Below, piece after piece: positions 25,120 through 34,440 of a stretch of 64,000 bases of DNA; the first letter of the stretch is position 1, and the number at the start of each line of letters is the position of its first letter. The position numbers and the translations under genes were made by a program. The DNA comes from Paenibacillus sp. DMB5 (GTDB lineage: Bacteria > Bacillota > Bacilli > Paenibacillales > Paenibacillaceae): assembly GCF_001517085.1 (NCBI RefSeq), contig NZ_LRAC01000155.1, forward strand, positions 124,001 through 188,000. Direction: 5' to 3'. The notes beneath the pieces are model-generated. The model was not told where the DNA came from and made no database searches. It saw only the letters and a list, made by a program, of their open reading frames with translations.

Positions 25120-27425
25120 GCTGGATGGTAGAGGACCGGGAATTCAGCCGGGAAAATATCGTTACGAACGGCAATAAATATATGACCGGAAACGGCTATA
25201 TGGGCTGCCGCGGAACGCTGGAGGAATTCGGGAAGGAGCAGCTCACTGCAATTACGCTTGCCGGAGTATACGATCAGGCCGGAGGAAAATGGCGGGAGCC
25301 GGTAAATGCGCCGAATCCGCTGTTTACCAGACTCCGCTGCAACGGTGAACGGCTGGGAGTACTTAACGCAGAGCCGCTGTCGCACAGGCAGGAGCTGGAT
25401 ATTTCTGCGGCGGTACACAAGCGTGAGACGGTATACAGCATCAGCGGAGGCGAGCTGGCTTTTACCGCTGAGCGCTTCGTCAGTATGGATCAGCTGCATG
25501 TGCTGGCGGCCAGGTTTAGCCTGGTTGCCACGTCAGATTGCCGGATTGAGCTGGAGACAGGCATTGACAGTGAGGTGTGGGATATTAACGGCCCGCACTT
25601 ATACGGACTGCAGGAGCACATTTCAGAGGGGGTGCTTCTGTCTACGGCAGTTACAGGCGAGCTTGGTGTGCAGGTAGCAGTATCGGAAATGACTGTGTGC
25701 GCTTTTGAAAAGCAGGAAACGGCGGGAGTGGGGGCGCAGCGGGTCATCGCTTTTGACGCCAAGGCAGGAGAGGTCTATACATGGTTAAAATACGTGGCAG
25801 TTTATACGGAGCTGGACTGCAGTAATCCGGACGTAATGGCTGTGCGTACTGTCCGGGCTGCAGAAGCGGCCGGGTATAGACAACTGCTTGCAGCCCACCG
25901 TGAAGCCTGGGCGGAGCGCTGGGAACGGAGCGACTGCCTTATTGAAGGGGATGATGCCGCGCAGTTTGCGCTCAGATTCAGCATCTATCAGCTGCTGATC
26001 ATTGCTCCGACCGAATCGGAGAAGGTATCCATTCCGGCCAGAGGGCTGTCCGGTCAGGTGTACAAGGGCGCAGTGTTCTGGGACACGGAGATGTTCATGC
26101 TGCCCTTTTTCCTGCATACCGCCCCTGGCACAGCCCGAAATCTGCTGATGTACCGGGTTCGTACACTGGACGGTGCGCGGCGGAAGGCGGCTGAATACGG
26201 GTATCTGGGCGCTTTTTACGCCTGGGAGAGCCAGGATACGGGCGACGATGCCTGTACGCTTTTTAATGTGAACGATGTGTTTACGGGCCGGCCGATGCGC
26301 ACCTATTTCCGTGATAAGCAGGTGCATATCAGCGCGGATGTTGTCCACGGCATCTGGCAGTACATTTCGTTCACCGGGGATGACAGCCTGCTGGCAGACG
26401 GCGGGGCTGAGGTGATCTGGGAGTGTGCCCGATTCTTCTATTCCTATGCCTATTATAGTCCGGTTAAGCAGCGCTATGAAATTCTCGACGTCACCGGTCC
26501 TGACGAGTATCATGAGCGGGTCAATAACAATGCTTATACCAATGCCCTGGTGCGCCGGACACTGGAGGTGGCGCTGGAATGTGCGGAGCTGCTGCAGATC
26601 GTGAATCCGGCGCAGTATCATAGACTGGCCGTACAATTCGCAGAGGGACCTTTTCTGAAGGAATTCCGGGAAATGCTGGAGTCCTTCTACGTTCCGCAGC
26701 CAGATCCGGACACCCTGCTCATTGAGCAGTTTGACCGCTACTTTAGGCTGGAGGATGTTCCGCTGGCAGAGCTGAAAACCCGGGTGCTCAACCCTAATGA
26801 ATACTTGGGCGGCGGCAACGGGCTTGCGGCTACGACTACCATCCTGAAGCAGGCTGATGTGGTGCTGATGCTGAATTTGTTCAAAAGCTCATATTCCAGA
26901 GCGATCAAGCAGGCCAACTGGGAGTACTATGAACCGCGGACCGAGCACGGCTCCAGCCTGAGCCCGTGTATCTATGCCCTGGTAGCGGCAGATATCGGTT
27001 CACCCGACTGGGGCTACCCTTACTTTATGCGTACGGCGACAGTAGACCTGACCGGAGAATCCAAGCAGTATGTCGGCGACTTGTACATCGGCGGAACGCA
27101 TCCGGCTGCGAACGGAGGAGCCTGGATGGCGGCCGTGCTTGGCTTTGCCGGCGTGCAGTTTGACGGAAAAACGCTGCGGGTGAAGCCGGCGCTGCCAGAG
27201 CAATGGACGGCAGTAGAGCTGCCGCTGAGCCTGCAGGGCGGCAGTTTCCGGCTGAGAGTCAGCCGGGAGGAGATAACCGTTAGCGCTGCGGCAGGTAACA
27301 GGGACACTCTTATGGTGTGCGCTCCCGGCAGCACAGACCAGCTATGCCAGCCGGGAGCGGCTCTGACGCTGCGGACGGCGTGGGCTGCTGCGGGTGACAA
27401 TGACAATGCAGCTGCTGGTGAATAG
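25116..27425 (+). CDS. Glycoside hydrolase family 65 phosphorylase (second copy)
   Basis: A 769-residue GH65 protein clearly diverged from its upstream neighbour. The start (FSRENIVTNGNKYMTGNGYMGCRGTLEEFGKEQLTAI) and the catalytic VTGPDEYHERVNNNAYTN, with the general acid at Glu464, are typical; the phosphate site is EHGSSLSPCIY. The C-terminal DLYIGGTHPAANGGAWMAAVLGFAG is unlike the first copy, so it probably acts on a different aglycone or linkage. Both active sites look intact. ATGA overlap with the upstream gene indicates translational coupling. Possible activities in the family include kojibiose, nigerose, trehalose, glucosylglycerol and glucosyl-rhamnose phosphorolysis. Confidence 0.85.
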   Translation: MSWMVEDREFSRENIVTNGNKYMTGNGYMGCRGTLEEFGKEQLTAITLAGVYDQAGGKWREPVNAPNPLFTRLRCNGERLGVLNAEPLSHRQELDISAAVHKRETVYSISGGELAFTAERFVSMDQLHVLAARFSLVATSDCRIELETGIDSEVWDINGPHLYGLQEHISEGVLLSTAVTGELGVQVAVSEMTVCAFEKQETAGVGAQRVIAFDAKAGEVYTWLKYVAVYTELDCSNPDVMAVRTVRAAEAAGYRQLLAAHREAWAERWERSDCLIEGDDAAQFALRFSIYQLLIIAPTESEKVSIPARGLSGQVYKGAVFWDTEMFMLPFFLHTAPGTARNLLMYRVRTLDGARRKAAEYGYLGAFYAWESQDTGDDACTLFNVNDVFTGRPMRTYFRDKQVHISADVVHGIWQYISFTGDDSLLADGGAEVIWECARFFYSYAYYSPVKQRYEILDVTGPDEYHERVNNNAYTNALVRRTLEVALECAELLQIVNPAQYHRLAVQFAEGPFLKEFREMLESFYVPQPDPDTLLIEQFDRYFRLEDVPLAELKTRVLNPNEYLGGGNGLAATTTILKQADVVLMLNLFKSSYSRAIKQANWEYYEPRTEHGSSLSPCIYALVAADIGSPDWGYPYFMRTATVDLTGESKQYVGDLYIGGTHPAANGGAWMAAVLGFAGVQFDGKTLRVKPALPEQWTAVELPLSLQGGSFRLRVSREEITVSAAAGNRDTLMVCAPGSTDQLCQPGAALTLRTAWAAAGDNDNAAAGE

Positions 27426-27469
27426 CACTGTGTATCAACCTAAAGTAACAACAGGGAGATGATGAATGT

Positions 27470-28114
27470 ATGCCGGATTATAGCATGCTGAAGCAAATGA
27501 AAGGTGCAATATTTGATCTGGATGGAGTCATTGTGGATACAGCCAAATATCATTATCTGGCCTGGAGGTCATTAGCATCAGAGCTCGGTTTTGATTTTAC
27601 AGAAGCGGATAATGAACGCCTTAAAGGCGTGAGCCGGATGAGATCGCTGGATATTTTGCTGGAGATAGGCGGTCTGGAATTCACTGAGGCCGAGAAGCTT
27701 GCTATGGCGGACAAGAAGAACCGCCTATATGTAGAGTACATCTCGCGGCTGGGTGAATCGGAGCTGCTGCCAGGTGTCAGCTCTTACCTGAACAGGCTGC
27801 GTGACAACGGTATTGGCATTGCCCTCGGCTCAGCCAGCAAAAACGCGCTGTTCATTCTCGATAAGCTCAACATTGCCGGCTTGTTCGATGCTGTCGTGGA
27901 CGGCAATAAGGTGTCCAGAGCCAAGCCGGACCCGGAGGTATTCCTTATAGCCTCTCAGGAATTGGGTCTGCAGCCCGGCGAATGTGTGGTGTTTGAGGAT
28001 GCTGAAGCAGGCGTCGCCGCCGGCAAAGCCGCAGGGATGCAGGTAATCGGCATCGGCAGGCCGGAGGTGCTGGGTGAGGCAGATATTGTCATTTCCGGAT
28101 TGCATGAATTATAG
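27470..28114 (+). CDS. pgmB: Beta-phosphoglucomutase
   Basis: HAD-superfamily enzyme that converts beta-glucose-1-phosphate to glucose-6-phosphate. The nucleophile motif FDLDGVIVD has Asp16 and Asp18; SASKN and the lysine-containing SRAKPDPEVFL motif follow, ending with VFEDAEAGVAAGKAAGM. The cap helix has HYLAWRSLASELGF, which matches substrate-specificity residues of beta-PGM rather than generic phosphatases. 214 residues, full length. AGGGAGATGA precedes the ATG. Its partnership with the two GH65 genes is the classic disaccharide phosphorolysis cassette. Confidence 0.93.
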   Translation: MPDYSMLKQMKGAIFDLDGVIVDTAKYHYLAWRSLASELGFDFTEADNERLKGVSRMRSLDILLEIGGLEFTEAEKLAMADKKNRLYVEYISRLGESELLPGVSSYLNRLRDNGIGIALGSASKNALFILDKLNIAGLFDAVVDGNKVSRAKPDPEVFLIASQELGLQPGECVVFEDAEAGVAAGKAAGMQVIGIGRPEVLGEADIVISGLHEL

Positions 28115-28184
28115 GGGCTTGATAGACTAATAGTCGGGGAACAGCAACCCCTTATTATTCTACTATAGAAGGAAAGCCTGAGGG

Positions 28185-28988
28185 ATGCAGATGGAAACGT
28201 TGTTATTATGGCCGGAGGGGGCTCCGGGAGCGCTGGGGACAAGCGATGAGGACTGCCCGGCAATTACGCCTTATCTGGTGGAAGGAAGCAATAACGCTGC
28301 GGTGCTGGTCTGTCCCGGCGGCGCTTACTGGCTGCGTGCTGATCATGAAGGAGCCCCTGTAGCGGAGTGGCTGAATATTCTGGGTATCTCCGCATTTGTG
28401 CTGCGCTACCGCGTGGCTCCTTATCAATATCCGAGTGCCCTGCAGGATGCCCAGAGGGCGCTGCGTACGATCCGCTTCCGTGCCGGGGAGTACGGGATCG
28501 ATCCGGAAAGAGTCGGCATCCTGGGATTCTCCGCCGGCGGACATCTGGCTTCAACGGCATCCGGACTGTTTGACAGGGGGAACAAGGAAGCAGAGGAGGC
28601 GCTGGAACGCCAGTCCTGCCGTCCCGATTTCTCCATCCTGTGCTATCCGGTTATTTCCATGACAGATGGTGTCACACATGAAGGGTCCAGGACCAACCTG
28701 CTTGGTGATAACCCTTCAGAAGAGCTGATCCGCCGTCTTAGCGGAGAACTGCAAGTCACGCCTGATACACCACCTGCGTTCCTCTGGCATACTGCAGATG
28801 ATGGCGCCGTACCGGTGGAGAACAGCCTGCTGCTTGCCTCGGCGCTGCGACGTCAGCAGATACCTTTTGATCTGCACGTGTACGCTCACGGGGTACATGG
28901 TCTAGGATTGGCTGAAGATGAGCCCCATACCCGAGGCTGGACCGGCGCCTGCGCTTCCTGGCTGCAGATGAACGGGTACAGCAGATAG
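28185..28988 (+). CDS. Alpha/beta hydrolase, acetyl-esterase/lipase-like
   Basis: A 267-residue cytoplasmic serine hydrolase. The nucleophile elbow GFSAGGHL has Ser116; the oxyanion region is CPGGAYWLRADHEGAPVA; the acid and histidine are likely in WHTADDGAVPVE and VHGLGLAEDEP. It resembles carbohydrate acetyl esterases. No signal peptide, so the substrate would be imported or intracellular, consistent with deacetylating an oligosaccharide before GH65 action (inference). Start 28185 (GAAGGAAAG upstream) or 28191 are both possible. It follows pgmB by 70 bp with no clear terminator between. Confidence 0.8.
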   Translation: MQMETLLLWPEGAPGALGTSDEDCPAITPYLVEGSNNAAVLVCPGGAYWLRADHEGAPVAEWLNILGISAFVLRYRVAPYQYPSALQDAQRALRTIRFRAGEYGIDPERVGILGFSAGGHLASTASGLFDRGNKEAEEALERQSCRPDFSILCYPVISMTDGVTHEGSRTNLLGDNPSEELIRRLSGELQVTPDTPPAFLWHTADDGAVPVENSLLLASALRRQQIPFDLHVYAHGVHGLGLAEDEPHTRGWTGACASWLQMNGYSR

Positions 28989-29013
28989 GCATTTCTTAAA
29001 TAGCTGATATTCA

Positions 29014-29056
29014 GGCCTTTCATGAGTTCATGAACTACATGAAAGGCTATTTGTTA
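29014..29056 (+). terminator. Terminator after the GH65-pgmB-esterase group
   Basis: GCCTTTCATG pairs with CATGAAAGGC across a 13-base loop; TATTTGTTATTCT follows. Confidence 0.6.
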
Positions 29057-29130
29057 TTCTATCTGAATGTATTGTTACATGATAAGATGGTAGTATTGGT
29101 TTGATTTTACAGGGAAAAGGAGAATCATGG

Positions 29131-30735
29131 ATGAAGAAGCTGCTTCATGTGCTTTTGGCATTGGGTTTGATTATGAGCATCGGATTAACACAAGAAGGGG
29201 AAGAGGTCTCAGCAGAAGGAAGCAAGCAGGTGTTCAGAATTGGTGTAGACGTGATCCCGGGCCAGCTTGACCCCGCCCTCACCGTAAACGATACAGAGTC
29301 CTCGGTTATTAAAGGTATGTTCGAGGGTCTGGTCCGCTTGAATGAGTACGGACAAGCCGTGCCGGGCATGGCGAAATCCTGGAAAATAACAGGCGGCGGC
29401 AAAACATACACCTTTGCTCTGCGAACCAGCGCCAAGTGGAGCAATCAGCAGCCTGTAAAGGCGGCGGATTTTGAATATGCCTGGAAGCGGGCCTTGTCTC
29501 CGCAGTCTTACAACAGTATGGCCTTCAAAATGTATATGATCGCCGGAGCTGAAAATTATCATAACGGCAAGCAGAAGGATGCCTCCAAAGTAGGGATCAA
29601 GGCGCTGAATGACCATACCCTTCAGGTGACGCTGACAGCCCCGAATTACACGTTCCTTCAAATACTCGCCGAGAATATTTATCTGCCGCTTAACGCAGCA
29701 GCGGTTAAAGCCAATACCGGCTGGGCAACCAGCGCAAAGGCCATAGTGACGAACGGACCGTTCAGACTGACGGCCTGGGATTCCAACAAAGTTGTTTTGA
29801 CCAAAAATGCCGGTTATTACGCAGCTAAAGAGATTCAGTTCTCCGAGGTTCAATTCCTCAAGCCGGCGGCAGGCCAGCTATCGAATACCGACGCTTATCT
29901 CGATGGCGGCCTCGACTGGATCGGCAGCGGCGAAAATACTAGGATTGATTACTATGACCAGATAACCGCTGTTGCCAATACTGAAATCTATTCTTTTCCA
30001 TACGCCAGCTTATATTACTATCAGTTTAATGTGAATAAAGCACCTTTTAGCAATGTGAAAATACGTAAAGCGCTGGCAATGGCGGTTGACCGCCAGGGCT
30101 TGCCTTACGGTACTCCGGCTTATGGAGACGTTGCTCCAACCATTCACGGGGCTAAACAAACCTTCCGTTCAGAAATTAAGGATTCCAGATATTTCAGAGA
30201 AGATGATAAGGCGGCCCAACAGCTGCTTCAGGAGGGATTGAAGGAAGAGGGCTTAACCAGCTTGCCGGAATTCAATATAATTGTGAATGCCGAGCAAAAT
30301 CATGATCTGATTGCCTCAATCATCGTTTCCGGCTGGAAGGAAAAACTGGGCATCAAAGCCAACGTTGAAGTTCAGGCATGGAATGAGCTGCTCGACAACC
30401 GTCACAGCCAGAACTATACGGTGGCTAGAGCTGGCTGGAGAGCGGATTACAATGACCCTGCTGCGTTTCTGGAGTACTTTACATCCTGGAGCGCGGACAA
30501 TGATTCCGGCTGGAGCAATAAACAGTATGACAGTTACATTCTGCAGGCGCGGCAAAAGCAGGACCCTGCAGAGCGGATGCGCCTGTATGCCAAGGCCGAG
30601 AAAATGCTGATCGATGAAATGGTCATCCTCCCGCTGTACTATTATGTGGCGGATGTCCTGAAGCAGCCGAATGTTCATAATGTTTATGTGGATTTTGACG
30701 GCTCCATTGCTTTTACGAGAGGTTATCTAAAATAA
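29131..30735 (+). CDS. OppA-like peptide ABC transporter substrate-binding protein
   Basis: A 534-residue extracytoplasmic binding protein of the SBP_bac_5 family. Family signatures include the N-terminal FRIGVDVIPGQLDPALTVNDTESSVIKGMFEGLVRLNEYG and the later NVKIRKALAMAVDRQ. ATG 29131 follows AAAAGGAG. The signal region MKKLLHVLLALGLIMSIGLTQEGEEVSAEG lacks the lipobox cysteine that anchors such proteins in Gram-positives, so it may be released or held by its partners, or the anchor was lost. There are no permease or ATPase genes next to it, so it is an orphan. Could serve a signalling or scavenging role, or share a remote Opp system. Confidence 0.85.
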   Translation: MKKLLHVLLALGLIMSIGLTQEGEEVSAEGSKQVFRIGVDVIPGQLDPALTVNDTESSVIKGMFEGLVRLNEYGQAVPGMAKSWKITGGGKTYTFALRTSAKWSNQQPVKAADFEYAWKRALSPQSYNSMAFKMYMIAGAENYHNGKQKDASKVGIKALNDHTLQVTLTAPNYTFLQILAENIYLPLNAAAVKANTGWATSAKAIVTNGPFRLTAWDSNKVVLTKNAGYYAAKEIQFSEVQFLKPAAGQLSNTDAYLDGGLDWIGSGENTRIDYYDQITAVANTEIYSFPYASLYYYQFNVNKAPFSNVKIRKALAMAVDRQGLPYGTPAYGDVAPTIHGAKQTFRSEIKDSRYFREDDKAAQQLLQEGLKEEGLTSLPEFNIIVNAEQNHDLIASIIVSGWKEKLGIKANVEVQAWNELLDNRHSQNYTVARAGWRADYNDPAAFLEYFTSWSADNDSGWSNKQYDSYILQARQKQDPAERMRLYAKAEKMLIDEMVILPLYYYVADVLKQPNVHNVYVDFDGSIAFTRGYLK

Positions 30736-30787
30736 TCTCCATACTCAGCCGGCCTGGCATATTCTGCATTATAGGCCGTGTATCACT

Positions 30788-30822
30788 CAGGTCAGCCGGA
30801 TGTACCGGCTGGCCTGTTTGCA
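30788..30822 (+). terminator. Terminator after the OppA-like gene
   Basis: CAGGTCAGCCGG pairs with CCGGCTGGCCTG around ATGTA, then TTTG. Confidence 0.7.
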
Positions 30823-30833
30823 TGATGTAAACT

Positions 30834-30903
30834 AAGTGGATTTTCGCCATCTAATTAGATCGTTTTTCAGCATTTGAGCTGATTAGATGGAAATTCTCCA
30901 CTT
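30834..30903. repeat. Intergenic inverted repeat (AAGTGGA...TCCACTT)
   Basis: Outer arms AAGTGGA (30834-30840) and TCCACTT (30897-30903) enclose the inner arms CCATCTAATTAG (30847-30858) and CTGATTAGATGG (30879-30890), 11 of 12 pairing. No ORF. It resembles short palindromic elements I associate with Paenibacillus intergenic DNA, which I cannot verify here. Confidence 0.6.
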
Positions 30904-31010
30904 CTTTCTGTGTATAACCTCCACATCGGCCGAAAGCTATCCTTTCCCCTTGCCCATACCCCGTAAGCAATCTTTGTGCTTTGCAGTTTCCGAAAGAGGC
31001 TGGAAGTCAT

Positions 31011-31175
31011 GGAGCAGAAATTTGGAGCTGTAGGAGCGGTAGCGTCCGCCTTTGTCTCCGGATTTTAACCGCAAGCGGTATAAATCATAAAATCTGGAGA
31101 CAACAGCGGCCGGAGGCCCAAATGTTCTGCGTAATGACAGCTACAGCCTCGGAGGCGTCTGCCGGCCGCAGAAAT
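31011..31175. repeat. Palindromic intergenic element upstream of the sensor kinase
   Basis: GTCTCCGGATTTTA (31054-31067) pairs with TAAAATCTGGAGAC (31088-31101), and ACCGC-AA-GCGGT forms an inner hairpin at 31068-31079. Outside these, related G/C-rich and GCAGAA/TTCTGC segments extend the partial symmetry from about 31014 to 31130. It is noncoding and looks like a dispersed repeat. Together with the preceding repeat it fills most of the 530 bp between the OppA-like gene and the kinase. Confidence 0.5.
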
Positions 31176-31214
31176 TGCATACAATCCCACCTAATAAACT
31201 TTAAAATAAACATA

Positions 31215-31228
31215 TGTAAGCGCTTCTT
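31215..31228 (+). promoter_or_regulatory. CcpA cre-like site before the sensor kinase
   Basis: TGTAAGCGCTTCTT, one mismatch to TGWAARCGYTWNCW. It lies 38 bp before the kinase start. Suggests carbon catabolite repression of the sugar-sensing system. Confidence 0.4.
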
Positions 31229-31265
31229 CGATTGTTATATTATTGAAACTGGAGGTGGTTACCGG

Positions 31266-33058
31266 GTGTTGTCTGCACTGATTAAGCCGATTGTCCGGCT
31301 GAACGTTAAGCAGCAGCTGATTCTGCTGTTTGTCATTATGCTTACTCCGATTCTGGTTCTCAATAATTACGGGAATTACAAAGCCGAACAGGTTCTGAAA
31401 CGGCATGTCACCAACGCTTATGTGGAGCTGAACAAGCAGAACTTTGCCATCATCAACCGGGACATCGATACCGTTAACAAAATAACATCGACGGTGATCC
31501 AGAACCCTTTCCTGCAGCAGCTGAATATGAGCGGGCTTGATCCCATAATGGAGCGGGTGGAGCGCTATGAAACGATAGAAAAGCTGCTTGGCAGCTACTC
31601 GCAGGGAGCAGAACGCGGGGATGCCATTTATTACTCGCTGTATGTGTACGATCCGCACAATTATTATTTTTTCGCCCCCAATTTTCCGCAGGTGAAGAAG
31701 GCGGGGGTTTATTTTTTTACCAAGGAAGAGGAGCCGTTCTGGTTCAGGCAGGCAGTGGAGCAGAAGGGCCGGGGCTACCTGATGTTCATGGACCGGCTCA
31801 GTCCGCAGGCTGAGGATCTGAAGACGCTCACGTATGTACGGGCGGTCAATAATATTTATCTCGGCGCAGGAACGATCGGCGTGCTTGTGGTCACGAAAAT
31901 GGAGGCCAAAATCGGGGAGTCGCTCAAGTCGATTTCGCTGCCGGACGGGGAAATTTACCTGACGGATATGAATAACAGGGTACTTGCCTCCAGCACTAAT
32001 TCCACGGGAGAGATTATTGAGCTGCCGGAAGGGGCGGAGTTTGGCGATCCGGAGGGAACTGTTGACGTGATTACCGACGACTTCATCTATGTGGTGAACA
32101 ATAATCATATGCTCGGGCAGAAGCTGGTCTACAAGGTTCCGGTAAAAGCGCTGCTCCAGCAGCAGAACGAGATGAAAAGAGTTATTCAGTACATAACCGT
32201 GGCCTATGCCTTATTCGGCCTGATTATTATCACGTATTTCTGGCGTTCGCTGATGACACCGCTGCAGAAGCTGGCTTTTTTTGTGCGGAAGTATGAGCCG
32301 GGTAACCGGGTGCCGGAAACGCCGAAGCGGGGCAGCAATGACGAGGTCAGTGTGCTGATCTCCTCAACCTATGACATGGCGCGCGGCTGAACAGCCTGAT
32401 CATGTACAAATACCAGATGGAGCTGAAGCAGAAGGAGTCCCAGCTGCAGCTGCTGTATCAGCAGATCAATCCGCATCTTTTATATAACACCCTGGAGAGT
32501 ATTTATTGGAAAAGCTCGCTGGAAGGCAACGTGGAATCCGCGGAAATGATCAAGGAGCTGTCCAAGCTGATGAAGATCAGCCTGAGCCGGGGACGGGAGC
32601 TGATTACGCTTGAGGAGGAGCTGGAGCATGCCAGTGCCTATATCAAGCTGCAGCAGCACCGCTACGATTACGTGTTCACTGTGACCTGGAATATTGCCCC
32701 TGAAACCAAAAGCAATCTGATTCCCAAAATCACCCTCCAGCCCCTGATTGAAAATGCCATTATCCACGGGGTCAAAAATATGGGGGAGGATGGGGAAATC
32801 ATCATCACTGCCGCTGTCCTCGGGGATGATGTACTAATTACGATAGAAGACAACGGCTACAAGCAGGTGGACTACGAGGCCATCACCCGGGTACTTAATG
32901 ACCAAAGTCCAAATCCGGCAAGCGGCTACGGCATCCGCAATATAAACCAGCGTGTGCAGCTCCATTTCGGCCCGGACTATAGCATCAGCTACGGTCCGCG
33001 TGCAGGAGGCGGGACGGTTGCGGCCGTTCTGCTGCCCAAAACAGAAGTTCAAGAATAG
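31266..33058 (+). pseudogene. YesM-type sensor histidine kinase, frameshifted
   Basis: Membrane sensor kinase of the YesMN class that pairs with the AraC-type regulator downstream. An N-terminal membrane segment, a large extracellular sensor domain, a second membrane segment (VIQYITVAYALFGLIIITYFW) and a HAMP-like linker are in one frame, which ends TYDMARG at 32390. The catalytic half, QLQLLYQQINPHLLYNTLESIYW (phospho-His) and the HATPase part with ITLQPLIENAIIHG and GYGIRNINQRV, is in the next frame. One base is missing in GCGCGCGGC at 32378-32386; restoring it gives DMARRLNSLIMYKY, as expected, and 597 residues. The GTG at 31266 follows GGAGGTGG. May be a sequencing error. Confidence 0.87.
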
Positions 33059-33074
33059 AAGGGGGAATCTGCAA

Positions 33075-34403
33075 ATGTTCAATATTCTGGTGGTCGACGA
33101 TGAACCGCTTATCTGTAAAGGCCTAAGTAATCTGCTTGCTTCCTCCGGGCTGGATATCGGTAATATCTATACTGCTGGCAGCGGCTTTGAGGCGCTCGAC
33201 TGCATCCGGATGGAGGAGGTCGATCTGCTTGTCACCGACATCCAGATGGGGGCAATGAGCGGGATTGAGCTGATGCAGCATGCCAAGCTGGCAAAGCCGT
33301 GGGTGCAGACGATTGTTATATCGGCGCATGAAACCTTCCAGTACGCACAAATGGCTGTCAGGCTTGGAGCGAAGGATTATCTGATCAAGCCGCTGAACAG
33401 TGAGCAGTTTCTCGATTCGGTAAGGAATGTGCTGCTCAAAATGGACCGTCCTTCGCCCGAGCTTGCCGGCTTCATGGCGGGACTCGGCGAAAGCTTCCGG
33501 CTCGAGGAGCCGCTTCCGGCCTACAGCGAGTTGCTGAACAGGCTGCTTACCGATCCTGCTGCAGCGCTGGGCAGCGAGGAAGAAATGCGTAAGCTGGATG
33601 AGCTTAGGCTGCAAGGCCCTTATTTTGCCGTGCTCAAGATCAAGCTTCCGCTCCCGGGGGCAGACAGCAGCACCAAGTACAGCCCGCGTGACCGCGGGCT
33701 GCTGCGATACGGCGCGCTTAACATCGCCAAAGAGCTGCTGGATCAGGAGTGGAGCTCGACTGCCTTTTATTCGCCGGAGGAAGAAATTACGGTAATTATC
33801 CAGTGGGATGAGAAAAGCTACGAGGAGGCAGGGGGCGGTCAGGTCAGCAGGCTGGATGTGCTGGGCCGCAGCCTGCATTTTAACATCCACAAATTTCTGC
33901 ACCTGAATGCGGTCATCGGAATCAGCCAGATTCTTAAAGGGCTGCCGTTCATGGAGGTGCTGAACCGCCAGGCCTCCCGGGCCATTCTCTGGAACAGGGA
34001 GCACAGCGATCATTATGTGTTCTATTACGGCGATTTCAACTGGAGCAGCTATGCGACTGAGCCTTCGGCCGAAGAGCTGCACACGCGCAGCAATCTGATT
34101 GTCCAGAAAGCCAAGGAATTTATTGATGAGAACTACGCCCAGAAGGGGTTAACCATCCATGAGGTAGCCAAGAAGAACCATGTCAGCCCCAATTATCTGA
34201 GCTACCTGTTCAAGAAAAATACAGGCTACAACCTGTGGGAATATGTAATCAAGCTGCGGATGGAGGAGAGCCGGGAGATGATTTTGCATACCGATCTGCG
34301 CCGCTACGAAATTGCTGAACGGGTCGGGTATGAGTCACCGGAGCATTTCAGTAAGATTTTCAAAAAATACTACGGTATCAGCCCGAGCGAGCTGAAGAAG
34401 TAA
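33075..34403 (+). CDS. YesN-type AraC-family response regulator
   Basis: A 442-residue response regulator. The receiver domain is at residues 1-120 with Asp8, Asp9 and phospho-acceptor Asp55 (VTDIQMG) and Lys105 region (DYLIKPLN). A middle domain of unknown type is followed by two AraC helix-turn-helix motifs (TIHEVAKKNHVSPNYLSYLFKKNTG and IAERVGYESPEHFSKIFKKYYGISPSEL). It starts 17 bp after the kinase with ATG 33075 after AAGGGGGAA. It probably activates the transporter genes directly downstream in response to an extracellular sugar. Confidence 0.93.
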   Translation: MFNILVVDDEPLICKGLSNLLASSGLDIGNIYTAGSGFEALDCIRMEEVDLLVTDIQMGAMSGIELMQHAKLAKPWVQTIVISAHETFQYAQMAVRLGAKDYLIKPLNSEQFLDSVRNVLLKMDRPSPELAGFMAGLGESFRLEEPLPAYSELLNRLLTDPAAALGSEEEMRKLDELRLQGPYFAVLKIKLPLPGADSSTKYSPRDRGLLRYGALNIAKELLDQEWSSTAFYSPEEEITVIIQWDEKSYEEAGGGQVSRLDVLGRSLHFNIHKFLHLNAVIGISQILKGLPFMEVLNRQASRAILWNREHSDHYVFYYGDFNWSSYATEPSAEELHTRSNLIVQKAKEFIDENYAQKGLTIHEVAKKNHVSPNYLSYLFKKNTGYNLWEYVIKLRMEESREMILHTDLRRYEIAERVGYESPEHFSKIFKKYYGISPSELKK

Positions 34404-34440
34404 GAACACTCATGACTTCGGTAGATATACACATGTGCAG

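Noticed and set aside
30981..31265. Upstream extension of the sensor kinase reading frame
   Set aside because: The extra residues run through a palindromic repeat; GGAGGTGG at 31251-31258 marks the GTG at 31266 as the start.
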